Notes under the pieces: model-generated
What the model was told of the DNA's origin: nothing
The model's database searches: none
Seen by the model: only the letters and a program-made list of their open reading frames with translations
Part shown: one piece after another, positions 24,701 through 36,400 of the stretch
Position numbering within the stretch: position 1 is the first letter of the stretch
Layout of the letters: every line of letters starts with the position of its first letter
Assembly (NCBI GenBank): GCA_016801845.1
Contig: CM028923.1
Location: 13,250,679 to 13,314,678 of the forward strand
Source: Polydactylus sextarius
Taxonomy: Eukaryota; Chordata; Actinopteri; Polynemidae
Direction of reading: 5' to 3'
Length of the DNA stretch: 64,000 bases
Program-made: the position numbers and the translations under genes

Positions 24701-26881
24701 CAATTAATTAATTAGCAAAGTTCAGCAAGTTAAGACTTTATGTTGACATGCTGAAATTTGTTATCTGTGAATGTAGCGAACATTGTATCTGAATGCATTG
24801 CATGGTTATTTACTAGTTGGCACAAAATGTTCTTTATGTGTTGTGCCTAGTAGTAAATGTTAGCTTGCAAGCACTTAAACGTAAAGTGGCAAACATCTGG
24901 TCAAATTGAGCATGTTAGCATTATCATTGTCAGCATGCTAATATTTACTAATTAGTAACTGTTAGCATTCTAACCTGATGAACTTTGTTTGTGAGCATAG
25001 AAATGTTAGCATGTTCATAGTCTTGTTCTTGTGAAGATGCCACCATGATGCTAACGTTCACAACTGAGAGATTTGTACTAATTATTAAATGTTGTCTTCT
25101 AGGGCCAGCAAGAGAGTGTATTAGCATTAGCTTTTTTTTTTTTTTTTTTAAACATTTACTAATTTGCACAAACCGCTAACGTTTGTGCTAATTAGTAAGT
25201 GCCAAGATGTTAAACCTTGATTGTGAACATGGTAAACATCACACCTGATTAACTCCAGCATGTTAGCATTGCTGTGTTAGCATTGCATGCTAATATCATG
25301 GTAACGTTGACACAGCTAAACTATTAGCCAGTGACCACTTCAGCCACCAGGCTGTAAACATGATCATACTGAGCTGCAGCAGCTACAAAAATAACTTGGA
25401 TCAGGTTATCTGTTACTTGCATACATGTCGTTAGCACCTGTTTCTATGAAACTGCTCATAAAAATGATTATCATCAGTAGCTCACAAAACCCAAACACAA
25501 ACAGAAACTCTACTCTCTGGGAGTAGGTGTGATCATATCAGCAGAAACAAAACTGGAGGAACTGGCTCTTGTGCAACAGTTGAACTCCATTGTCTTGTCA
25601 GGGATGAGGATTAGTTCACATTTAACCCTCATATTAGTTGTGTTGTGGTTTGGCTTCATGACACCGTTAACCTCATGGAGCTCACAGAGCTGCTCTGTCC
25701 ACTAACCTCCAGTGGGCAGGAACATCTGCAGCCTGACCTCAGCTGTGATTCCTCTCAGCTCATCAGCACAATGAGACGGGAAGGTTTCGGCCAAACACAA
25801 GACACACACATACACACGAGCGGGCGGATGTTTGCTGAATTTCATTATGAAACCTTGTACTGATGAGCAGGAATGTTGCATCTCAGTTCTAAACACAAAC
25901 AGGCCGAACTCCGCTGCCACCATCAATCAGAGGTTTGTCTCGGACGACTCGTCGTCAGACGTCCTGACTGCATATGTGTGTGTGAGCAACAGCTGGATAC
26001 TGTTACTCTCATCACGAGCGCTTTGAAGATGTGGGCAGCGGACCTTAGTACTTAAAAAGCTTTTTAACATTTAAAATAAAAATCCAGAAGCGGTTTAGAA
26101 AATTCGACACCTCGTTATCTGACCACAACCTGAGCTGTGAAGGCAAAGTTGTACCTAGAAACAGCTTTGACACACACACACACACACGATCACAGTGGTC
26201 TGGTTTCCATAAGTTGCATTCATTTCCTGGAGACTTTCCTGAAAACCCTAGAAACCCTCAATTATTACTACAACCTTTATCTCAACCTGACCCTAACCTT
26301 AACTTAACCAAACCTGAAATCATATCTTCACCTTACATTTTTCTTTTCACATCATGGGGACCAGCTTTTTGGCCCCATAATGGAAGTGCGCATGCTCACA
26401 CACATTCACACACACACATCTGTTTTTTTTCTTTGTGCTCAGATTAATGGAGCATTTTGACACTGGACAGAAGGAAAAACTCTGCATCGTAACACAAAAA
26501 AGAATGATTGCTGTTCAAAGATTGCTTATTTACTCCACATCTGCTGCTGCTGTGACAAACTACACTACACATTTCAACCAAAAATGACTCATTACTGATT
26601 CAATCCCAATTATAATAAGCAGTGGTCGACCAGTTCATCACAGAACTATGTTTACTCACAAACAGACGAGTCAGCGGTGACTCTTTGTCCATGTAAAGCG
26701 TAAAAGCAGCTGCTCATCAGTGACGTTTTTCAAACGTAAAAGCGATAAAAGCTACATGTCATCATATCTCATCTTAACCCTTTACTTTCTCTTTCTTTCT
26801 GCAGCTTGTTACGCCAAGAACTTTGGGCCCAAAGGTTTCGGTTACGGTCAAGGTGCCGGCGCTCTGGTCCACGCTCAGTGA
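18732..26881 (+). CDS. csrp2: CSRP2 (CRP2), cysteine- and glycine-rich LIM protein
   Basis: Coding exons: 18732-18843, 21090-21258, 22507-22636, 24034-24127, 26805-26881 (582 nt, 193 aa, the length of human CSRP2). The start [10 protein letters not shown] is the CRP family start. LIM domain 1 has ligands C10, C13, H31, C34, C37, C40, C58 and C61, and is followed by the KKYGPK nuclear signal and the Gly-rich [12 protein letters not shown] linker. LIM domain 2 (~119-170) begins [14 protein letters not shown]; after it comes [15 protein letters not shown], and the protein ends GALVHAQ. CRP proteins bind alpha-actinin and zyxin at actin structures and act as SRF/GATA co-factors in the nucleus, chiefly in smooth muscle. 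CSRP2 is preferred to CSRP1 from the [10 protein letters not shown] and LVHAQ sequence and from the e2f7/zdhhc17 neighbours. Confidence 0.97.
18844..21089 (+). other. csrp2: csrp2 intron 2
   Basis: This 2.2-kb GT-AG intron falls inside the LIM1 CxxC pair (TGC A|TG). It contains AT-rich anonymous sequence with a T-run near 20648. No gene recognised. Confidence 0.65.
21259..24033 (+). other. csrp2: csrp2 introns 3 and 4
   Basis: Introns 21259-22506 and 22637-24033 hold no recognised exon. Intron 4 contains a diverged CGATTGACTAACGGTCGATTAATC segment near 22990 (similar short motifs recur near 59288) and a poly-C run at about 23851-23862. Its longest open frames lack protein similarity. Confidence 0.6.
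24128..26804 (+). other. csrp2: csrp2 intron 5
   Basis: This 2.7-kb intron is largely occupied by the GCTAAC/GTTAGC-rich repeat cluster (24600-25340). It also has (CA)n tracts at 24233-24247 and 26169-26186. No exon recognised. Confidence 0.65.
24600..25340. repeat. Degenerate GTTAGCATGCTAAC-rich repeat cluster
   Basis: Copies of GTTAGCATGCTAAC, GCTAACATT, TTAGCATT and related palindromic words recur about every 20-80 bases, and segments resemble one another ('aattagtaa', 'tgtgaacat'). This looks like tandem decay of a short unit or several nested copies of the teleost repeat family also found at 31780-32250, 35200-35515 and 37190-37505. A T-run lies at 25131-25149. Confidence 0.6.
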
Positions 26882-27100
26882 TGTCTCCACCTCGGACCGC
26901 TCGTCTGTTTTTTTGTGTTTGTTTTTTTTTTTCTCTAACTCTGTTACTCTACACTTGTTTTCTACTTTGATCACTCATCCTAAAAAAAAAAAAAAAAACA
27001 AAACAAGAAAAAAAAAACATTTACAAACCCGACCGCCATTTCACATTTGACTGTATTTTATTATTAAAGCCATTAAAACTGAACCATGCCCGTATGTTTA
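26882..27100 (+). other. csrp2: csrp2 3' UTR
   Basis: A short 3' UTR with A-runs (26983-26998 and 27009-27017) ends near ATTAAA at 27063-27068. The A-runs could be internal priming sites in cDNA work. Confidence 0.55.
27063..27068 (+). terminator. csrp2: Probable csrp2 polyadenylation signal (ATTAAA)
   Basis: ATTAAA at 27063-27068, with a second near-match (CATTAAAA) a few bases later, followed by a GT-containing stretch (CCGTATGTTTACATC). This ends csrp2 roughly 100 bases before the inferred end of the opposing zdhhc17 transcript. Confidence 0.5.
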
Positions 27101-27202
27101 CATCTGAAGCTGAGTTACAGTGATGTCTGAAGGTGGGCAGAGAGGCACTGGAGATGATTATGTGCTTTATCTTTTTTGATGGTTTTTTTCTTTTTTTTCT
27201 CT

Positions 27203-27208
27203 TTTATT
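27203..27208 (-). terminator. zdhhc17: Candidate distal zdhhc17 polyadenylation signal
   Basis: TTTATT on the plus strand gives AATAAA in the transcript sense. It is the last such signal before the convergent csrp2 3' end. A proximal alternative lies near 29905. Confidence 0.4.
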
Positions 27209-27366
27209 ATCCCACATGGAGTGAGGTGAGAGGGTAGGGGGGGTAGGGGGAGACAGAACAGGCTGCTGGAAGAACTAGTGACGACTGAGATGGCTTTTGA
27301 ATTCATGTCCTGGATGAGCTGGGCGTGCTGAACTCTGTCCACGTTGACCTCCTGTCACTGAAAAGG

Positions 27367-27419
27367 CATCATCACCATCATCATCATCATCATCATCATC
27401 ATTATTATTATCATTATTA
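27367..27419. repeat. (ATC)n / (ATT)n microsatellite
   Basis: About ten CAT units with one interruption pass into ATT units. Open frames across it encode polyhistidine-like runs and are not genes. Confidence 0.95.
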
Positions 27420-28635
27420 CAACAACACAAGTGGCTATTTACTGGTCTTGGTGATATGGAGTCTACGAGCCGAGTGGTGGTGTTTGACCGTTAAAGCTCA
27501 CAGAATGCAGCCGCTTCGTGTCGTCCTAGTCGGTGCGGTGACGTCAGTGGTTTATAGCACGATGGAGGAAGTGAAAGGTGGAATGACGACATAACTGTCC
27601 CCTTCTGATGATGCAAACATGAGGCCCAAAAAAGTTTCCTTGGAGGCCTTTATATAATATGACCTCCCCTCTATCCTTAAAACTATTGCATGGTCACATT
27701 TCAGCTTTTAGAAAAACAAAAAAACAAAACAAAACAAAAAAAAAAAAAAAAAAAAAAAAAATTTGGCGTCTGCCTTAGTTCTCTAGTGTCTTTGCTTTAC
27801 AATTTGTACATCCAGTGGTATAACAAACCCAGCGATATATGACAGAAATAAAAATAAAAAAAAAAAAAAAAACTTTTTAGGATGATACAGAGATACATGA
27901 TTACAGAGTCCACAAGCATGAAACATTCAAATATATAACACACTTGCACAGGAGGGGGGCGCCACTGGAAACAGGCGACGTGAAAGACGACTTCCACTAA
28001 AAAACACACTGGATCTGAGAGGAAACAAAAACATCAACAAAATAAGAAAATAAAAAAATTAAATAAAAACAAAAACGGATAAACGTAATGCAGAAAAGTA
28101 CTTGCAAATACTTAACATTCACTATATACAGACACATGGTTTGCTGGGCTGTCACCACGGTGATGATGACGGGTGCAAGGGGAGGGGCGGGGCAAAGGGA
28201 GAGGGGGGCGGGGTCGGCGAGAGCCCAGCTGTTCCAAGCATCTTACATGCAAGTGGAGTTTCTTGGCGAAAAGGGGGGGGTGGGGTCAACGGTGAAGTGG
28301 GCGGGGTTAAAATGCCTATAGACAGCAGTGTGAGACATCACTAAAAGCTACAGTCATACACTTGTTGGAGTATAGTCACTTGATTTTCTTCTTTCCGTTT
28401 GGTTGGAAGAAATCCCCCCCAAACTAAAAGAACAAAAACAAACAAAAAAAAAAAATTAAAAATAAAACAAAACAAAGCGAATCCAGGAGCACCTTTGACT
28501 AACACTGACAAAAAAAAAAAAAAAAAAAAAAAAAAGAAAACAAGTAGGTACAGAGAACAATATTGTTTATGTACAGATGCACATTCTTTACATTTCTGTC
28601 CGTCCTGCTGCTGTTGTGGGGGCCGTCTATACAAG

Positions 28636-28750
28636 GTGGTGGTGGTGGTGGGGGGGCGGGGTAAGGGTGGGTGGGGTCCAGACAGAAAGTGGTGGAAGGC
28701 GGCCATGTCTGATGGAGGGGGGTGGTGGTGGTGGTGGTGGTGGGGGGGCC
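28636..28750. repeat. (GGT)n and G-rich tract in the zdhhc17 3' UTR region
   Basis: Two (TGG)n blocks (about 28636-28650 and 28720-28742) flank runs of five to seven G, GGGGTAAGGGTGGGTGGGG among them. The plus strand has four or more G-runs close together and could form a G-quadruplex; the minus-strand transcript carries the C-rich complement. Confidence 0.85.
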
Positions 28751-30431
28751 TCCCTCGTCTTCCTCACTGTAAACAAAGGAAGCGTTGGTGTGAAGCGGCG
28801 CCGCTGGGCCCTTCTGTTCAGTAACAGCCAAAGCAAAAAAAAAAAAAAAAAAAAAAACAAAAAAACAAACAAACAAACTACTAACTACAAAAACAAGAAG
28901 GATCAGTGCAATGTTGTAGGCAGACAAACAAACAAACAAATAAGACTTTACAGCTTCTTGAGAAAAAAAACAAAACAAAAACAACAACAACGCATGGAAT
29001 GAACCTTTCGTGTAAACTCGTCTTGGCGTCCTTCAGCTCTCTCTACTCCGTCTGTACCTGCCTACACAGTTTTATGGTGAAGTTCTCAGGGCTTCCATGT
29101 TTCAACAGCAACTACAGGTACGTCTTCACAACGTTTGTTTCTTTTTTTTTCGTCTCGTAAAAACCTACTCAGCTATAATGACGTGAAATGTAAAAACCAT
29201 GGCGCTAGTAGTTACTTTATCTATAAATAGTTTTAAAATAAATATACCTGTATCACATTGTCTGTAGGATATCTTCTGTTCTGTTTTACAGTGACCCGCA
29301 GCTGGAGGAGCAGCTAAACTCCGACTCCTGCACTACGTTCTGCTTTAATCCTGCACCTCGACTCTTGATTATTTAACAGCGAGAAAAAAAATTCTAAATT
29401 TCCTAAAATTTCATTTTCGTCTGATGCAGCTTTATATTCCATCAGGAGTGAGGTGGGACTCCTCCAGCGGCTCCATCTGTAACCTTTTTCTCTGATAAGT
29501 TCAACAATGTTGGCAAATCCTCATCAGCTCCACGCAAAAAAAAAAAAAAAAATCATCACGGTGCAAAATCAAGACCTTTAAAAAGACATTCCCTTATCTC
29601 TATCATACTTAGACATAAATTCATGATTAAAAAAAAAAACAAACAAACAAAATCAATACAAGAAAAACAAACGTACAACAACTTTCCTTTAGCTTCCACG
29701 GCCACCACAGTTAATAAGATCAGGAACAACAGGAGATCCTGAAGCCGAACAAAACTAAATACATACAGGGCACATCAACAGGGACACCATAAATAAGGAT
29801 ATAAAGTGGAGGGGAAAAGGGGAAAAGAACCATACTGCCTCTGTGTGACGCCGCCGTCTCTGCGGCCGTCGTGTCACGCCTCCGGTAACAAACACAAGAG
29901 CTTTTATTTTTGTAATTTCCTCGCGTCAGTCGGCCTCTCTCTCTTCTCCGCTCGACACCTGGCAGCAACGCACCGTCCAAAGGGCTCAGGAGAAAGAGAT
30001 GAGGGTGGAGGGCATCCATTAGCAGTGAAGGTACAGTCATGAAGTCTGATGTTGTAGAATAGTAGTAGTAAGTAGTAGTAATAGTAGTAAAGGTAGGTGG
30101 TGTGGGCAGAGAGAAAGGTGGGAGTGGGGGAGGGAGGGTGTAGCTGTGGTGTTGCCCTGTAACAGCATGCTTGTCCTGGCTGATTTTTAATTTTTTTTTT
30201 TCCTCCATAGTCTCTTGATCGGTGAAGGGAGAGATGGTCCGAAAAAAGCAAGCGCTCCCGAGAACAGCATCACTCCGATATGAACCAGGAGAGGAGAGGG
30301 GGGAGGAGAAGGAGGAGGAGGAGGGGGTAATCCTTCCAAACTTTTTCTTCCACCCGGCGACGCTTGACTCCCCCCTCCCTCTTTACTCCTCTCCCTCTTT
30401 CCTCTTCTTCCTTCCTTCCTTCCTTCCTCTT

Positions 30432-33400
30432 CTACACCAGCTGGTAGCCCGATCCAGACGTCTGGTCGTATTCTATTGTGTACTGCGTGGTCCAGTCCAC
30501 TGTCACGGGCCGGATCAGACCGCAGCAGCGGATCTCGAAGAAATCTATGAGGTTTCGGATGCAGCCGTGGCTGTGGGAGGAGAGAGAGAGAGAGAGAAGA
30601 GGTTTGGTTTTTATTTGTGTAAAAACAACTGGTGGCATCTTCTGTAAAACACCAAGAGCTCTGGGAAGGAAATATTAACAAGAGGAGGTCCAATTGTTTT
30701 TGTATCATTAGCAAAAGTCCATCAAAAATGTATGTAAACCTGATTTTAATAGACCTCACGGAGTGAAATGAACAAGAAATGACTTCATCTGGCTGCATCA
30801 GTGCAACAGGAGTGTCAGCATGAAAATTATAAATGAATAATATAAATACGTTTATCAAATGTTGTGCTCTTAGTTTATGTTGTTATTTAATGTTCTTCTG
30901 TGTATTCCGTGTTTTAGAAAAGCGTGTTTTTTCAGAGCTATTTTCACTGTAGTAAACAAATGTCAGAGGATCATTTACTTGAATGGGCTTTCAATGGACG
31001 TGGCTGTGACTTTAAAGTGCTTGTATCTCCGAGCGTTCATCCTCTCGTTGGTGGTGATTCCTAGAGCAGCGATCTGAGCCGAGGTAAAGAAAACACATGA
31101 GAGTCAGTTTCAGGTAATTAGACTGATACAGATGTTTTGTTGAGGTTGGTGTAGGAAAAAAAAGGAAATTCAGACCTGGTAGAGCTGACACATGATGAGC
31201 ACGGCCACCCACATGAAGTGGAAGACGCTGTTGAGGAACATCCAGAACATCCAGGGGGAGCAGGAGGCGATCTGGGTCAGGTAGAGCCAGAAACCGTCCT
31301 TGGCGTAACTGGTGGCACAGTGGAGCCTCCAGTCTGAGAGGAGAGAGAGAGGAGGAGCAGATGTTAATTAATAGACAAACACAAAGAGTGAGATGTAGAA
31401 TTTGGAAAATAGAAAAAATAAATTTAAAAAAAAGGGAATTTTGACTCACAGGAGATACAGCCGTACATCATCCAGCAGATCATGCAGAGCAGGAAGAACA
31501 AATAACCCATGAAGTAACGGTGATTCCCACTTCCTGTTGATAGAAAGAAACATGTCATATTCTTCTCATATCACCTCAGTTTGTCACTCTGGCTGCCTTA
31601 CACTGCCAAATGCAATGTGAGTAAAAGAAATTCTCTTTTTGTTAAAAGCTGTTCTAACAGACAGAGAACGAGAGCTTCAGCCAACATGGTGTTAATAAAA
31701 CAAGAAGTTATAACACACCCTCTGAGCAACACTAATGCAGACTGGACCCTACAGTGACCTGCTCAGGCAAAAATTGGGGCCAACGCTAGCGGGTTAGCGT
31801 GCTAACTTTAGCTGAAGTAAAACAAAAGTTAACACTGGTGTTGGTTTCCACTGACGGCTCTCTGTGTGAAACGACGTGGAGTTTGATACTGAACACACGT
31901 TTCCTCTAAATTTGCAGGTAAACAGCTGCTAATGCTAATGTTAGCTGTCTAGCAAATGGCAAAAACTGACTTCTAGCATCTGTTTTTCTTTCTCCTAAGA
32001 GCCTTAAGTGATGCTGGCTTTAAGCTAAGTGCTAACATGACAGTGCTAATATGGTAACATTTTGTAGACTGGCAGGTAAATAGCTGCTAATGCTAATGTT
32101 AGATGTGTAGCGATAGAAAAAACTGACATCTAGTACCTTTAAAGGTCCAGTTCAGCTGAAACTCTTAAACTTTTGCAGGAAGGGATTTCCTTCTTCTAAG
32201 AGCCTAAACCGACACTAGCTTTTAGCTAAAACCTAACATGCTAATGGTCTGAAAGTATACAGTGTTGTTATGATGTTATTTGTTCACTGTCTTCGTTTAG
32301 CCAACGTTGACTGGATGGATGAACAAACAAACTGTGATGTCGAACAAAACTTCTGGCGTAGCTCACAACACTCAGACAACAGAACTGACTATTTACTGCA
32401 TGAAGCCATGCAGATATGTGCAAATTATGGGGCTTAGCATAGAGATAAGAGGAGATTATTGCTGATCAACATATCGAGTGGGTGTTCTTCATATCTAAAC
32501 ATGTGTAAGCCTTTAAAGAGATATGTAAAGGCTTCGTTTGAGCAGGATTAACTATTGAGAGACAATCTAGTTGGTTCAACAGCTTTTGCTGGTGCTCTTG
32601 CTGTAGACGGCCATTGCGGTGCTATAAACGTCTCAGTTTCCAAGGTTTTAAAACATCTATTGAATCTTTTTTTTTTTTTTTATGGGCTCCTTGTCCCGAC
32701 AGTCACGAGGCGGTAACTTGTTGTTTGCTCAGACAGTTTCCTCACTTTTAAAGCTTCATCCTGACCACCTGCTTTCAGAGTGGAAATGCTCAGAGATCCC
32801 TGCACCCCTTCCTTCCCCCGTTGTCTCCAGGCTGCAGACGGCAAGCCTCCACACACACATTTATACACTGACAGCCATTGTTCATCATTTTGACTGTTCC
32901 TCATTTTCCCAGGTTGCTTAGTCCGAGATGTTTTTTTTTATGTGCCACTGGTGTTTTTATATCATAAAGCTTTTATTGTACAATAAACTAGATATTACCT
33001 ACTACTTCCTCTGTGCTTTATCAGGATATTTTATTCCCTCAACTTGTCGTGCAGTTGTGATAATTCAGAGCAGAGTCTGTTTGAGGACACATGTTGCTTC
33101 TTAGAGCAAAATCTGGAGCTAATATAACATAATAACAGCCATGACTCTTAATCTGAGGAGGGAAGGGCAGGTGTCGCCGTATTTTGTCTACACTCTCATA
33201 AAATTTATGGCTTTTGAGACGTACCGACACAGTTCCCCACCCAGGGGCAGTGGTGGTCGAACTTGGCGATGCAGCGGTTGCACACGGCGCAGTGTTTGGA
33301 CCTGATGGGCTTCCGTATCTGCGAAAGAGAACACAATCGAAGAATGAATCTTTATCCTCCTGAGTGCATCATCAGTCTCTGATGAAAGAAAAGCAGCAGA

Positions 33401-36400
33401 TTTTTTTTTTTTTTTTTACCAAACAGGTGCTGCAGAATATGCTGAGATCCAAGCTGCCCGTCTCTGCCAGCTCCACAATCGTCTGGAGGAAGGAAACAGG
33501 ACACAAAAGTGTGATTTAAAAAAAGAAAAGGACATGACAGAAAAATGAATGAACAACTGAAAAATTCATCTGGTTGAGGTTTGTTTGGCACCGCAACAAA
33601 GGCTCTAGTGACAGTGTTGAGTTGAAGCTGAAGCTGGGATTTCCAGCTGAATGATCACACTGGAAACTTGGCTGATCCCCAGTGAACTGGGACAAAGGCT
33701 GCTGTGGGGTTAACAGTTTAATTCACTTGAGTGTTTGCTGTTTATAAGGTAAAATACCCTTTACTAAGGGACTTGGATTTTATCTAATTTGTTCCACAGC
33801 TCATCTCTGTGTAAATAAACACAAATCCTCATGTAGGTGGAAGTCCACTCCTCCTGCAGCAAATGGAAACCTTTGAAGTCTTTTGATCTGAAGTCGCCAA
33901 CTGGATTGGACTGAGCACCGTGCTAACAATGTAAGGTTTAAATTTAGCTCTTCATCAATCACAGGATGGAGAATCGGGGGCCTGGTGAGAAGCCGAGTCC
34001 CTGCTGTCCTCAGAGTGTGATAATGAGGGACGAGGACTGAAAAGCTCATTGTGATTTTTACCTTTTTCTTCTGCTCCTCTGATGCTTTTATGATTCCCGG
34101 GTCAGACTTCCAAGATTTGCCAAAGTTGTAGAACAGTGCCATGGTGTTTATCAGGAAGGGCACGTGGACAGTGGCAAAAGGCAGATGTACAGTGACAGTT
34201 AAGGAAGATGTTTGTGATTTTAACTACAATCAATGGCTATTCACTTTCAACACAGTGCTGCTGCTGCTGCTGGAGGCACTGACGTCAACAGGTGACTTCA
34301 TTTCAGTTCATGATACCTGAGCTGCATCAAAACAAATCTGAGATGGTCCTGAACAGAGGCAGGTGATCTGTGACATAAACGGTGTCTCAGAGTAGGATAA
34401 ACACCCAGCCTCTGTGTTTTTTCTTCTAGAAAGACCATAAAAATAGTTTCCTGTATATTTACCACAATGACGTCAATGTGAGTCAGATGCTCTTGGTAGT
34501 AAAGTGACAAAAAGACAGACTGGGACACAGAGACAGATGGATCTTTTTTATACAGTCACAACAGCTCATCATCGCTTCCTTTCTACATATGAAGCTTCTT
34601 TAGAGAAGAGTTAATGCCAATAACTGAAAGACACGAGTCCAAGTATCATGAGTATCAAATAAGCTGTAGGTTCAACAGGCTTGTGTCAGACTGTGAGTAC
34701 GAGTGAATGCTGCTCCAGCTGTGGCAGAGTGAGTCCTACAGGTGTGTATGAGTCAGCTGAGGCTCAGAAGAAACACACCGACTGCGAGTACGTCAACACT
34801 TGTGTTAATGTGCGACTCCAGACTTTTAATCTGGAAAACAAAACTGTTACAAAACTGAAATCACTAAAATAAAGAATCTGTGAATGACACCAAGTTCTTC
34901 TTCTACTTCAGGGTACAAGGACCTCAGAGAAGGTTTGACTTTGTCATTTGTTTCTAAAAAGTGTGAAGGGTGTTTCTGAGCACATGCAACACTACATGGA
35001 ATAATAAAAAATGAGAATTTTAAGGCAGAAGCTGCCAGATCATCACACTTACATCTGTGGCAAAAGTGCTGCCACAAATGTGTTTGGGTGGAGCTCCAGG
35101 AGTAAATGAAACACCTAAACCATCACTGATGCAAGTTTCATGTATGACATAACTGAAACACAGATGTGGACGTACAGCTCTGTCAGAACATTGATTAGTA
35201 CATTAGCTTGCTAACATTTGCTAATTAGCACGGAAAAAGAAGTAAAATCAATAAAGAATGACGCTAATGGGAATTTTATGACAATCCAAGACAGACACTT
35301 AACTGCCTATGTTGACCTGCTGCCACAATGATCTCACACCAGATACATGTCTGGAAATTGATGAAACGGACCACGGATGTAATACATGGTTCCTAGAGGA
35401 TGAATCCTACTGATCTGTCAAATTTCACGGCTGACCACCCAGCAGTTGCTGAGATATTTCCATCTGGACCAAAACGGTGGACTGACGCCCCAGTCAACCC
35501 AGATGTTACCCTTCTTGTTTGGCCAAAAAACATAGACCTGTCTCAGCAATCTACTGGCCAACCAAACTGGATCATAAACTGAATCTTACTCATGCCTGTA
35601 GCTTCATGAATGAGCTTATCCTCCTCTGCTGAACTGTAGAGATCTAAGACTAGTGTTTCTTTAAAGCTGCTGCTATTTGCTTTATATTAAACAGTCTCTA
35701 AACACATGATACTGAAGCCTCTGAAACCAGGTGGAAAATTTATCAGTGGTAGCTTGAAAAGACACAAACATGTCTCAACAACAGCAGTGTTAGTTTGCTG
35801 GTGAACATGAATTCACAGCTTCTGCGGTCTCCCTACAGCACAGTTATGATTTCATTGATAAGCACTTTCTTTGCGCCAACACGGTGTGAGAGAGGCCGCG
35901 GCACGTTCCAGAAGACCACACAGAGACATTGATCTTTTTAAGTATCTCCTTAAAGAACTGGTTGATGACAGTGCACCCATCTGAAATGACCTTTTAAGCA
36001 AAACACTCTCTAGAGTCCAACGCTGGCCTGGATGACCAGCGGAGCCGCAGAGGCAGCTCCAGTGATCGATGCATTGGCTCAAATAAATGGCTTCTTCAGA
36101 GGGAGAAAGTCAGCACCTTCTCTTTAGTGCCCATTTCTCTCTAGAAGGGCTGTGTGCTGAGTCATGTTTGACAGCAGGGGCAGAGTGAGTTATTACTGTG
36201 ATAACAGCACAGATATAATTAAGTTTCAGGGAGCTAACACTTCTTGTTTATCTAATTCCAACATCATCATTGCGTTATTTTCAACAAACACCTGCTGGAA
36301 ACTTATTTATGAACAAAGAAAGACTTGAGGCGAGAGATGAAGAGAGTATGATCTGAACCAAAAAAATATCTTGGTAAAGCTCAAATTCGACATTTGATCT

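Larger units (their letters stand above)
27180..30431 (-). other. zdhhc17: zdhhc17 3' UTR (inferred long form)
   Basis: About 3.2 kb follow the zdhhc17 stop with no other gene. In the transcript sense it is U-rich: long A-runs on the plus strand at 27736-27761, 27856-27871, 28510-28535 and 28835-28857. C-rich/G-rich stretches also occur (28180-28300, 28636-28750). An AATAAA on the minus strand (27203-27208) and another near 29905 are candidate ends. The long form fits the multi-kilobase 3' UTR of mammalian ZDHHC17, but the end is not proven. Long open frames here arise from the simple repeats. Confidence 0.5.

Noticed and set aside
28341..29002. Several overlapping open frames of 120-163 codons on both strands
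   Set aside because: They are produced by A-runs, (GGT)n and G-runs that lack stops (poly-Lys, poly-Phe, poly-Gly, poly-Pro). No splice context or homology.
30187..30858. Longest open frame in the window (223 codons, minus strand)
   Set aside because: It runs in another frame through the last zdhhc17 exon, its (CT)n acceptor and the intron. The peptide is low-complexity Ser/Pro/Arg-rich and has no family similarity.
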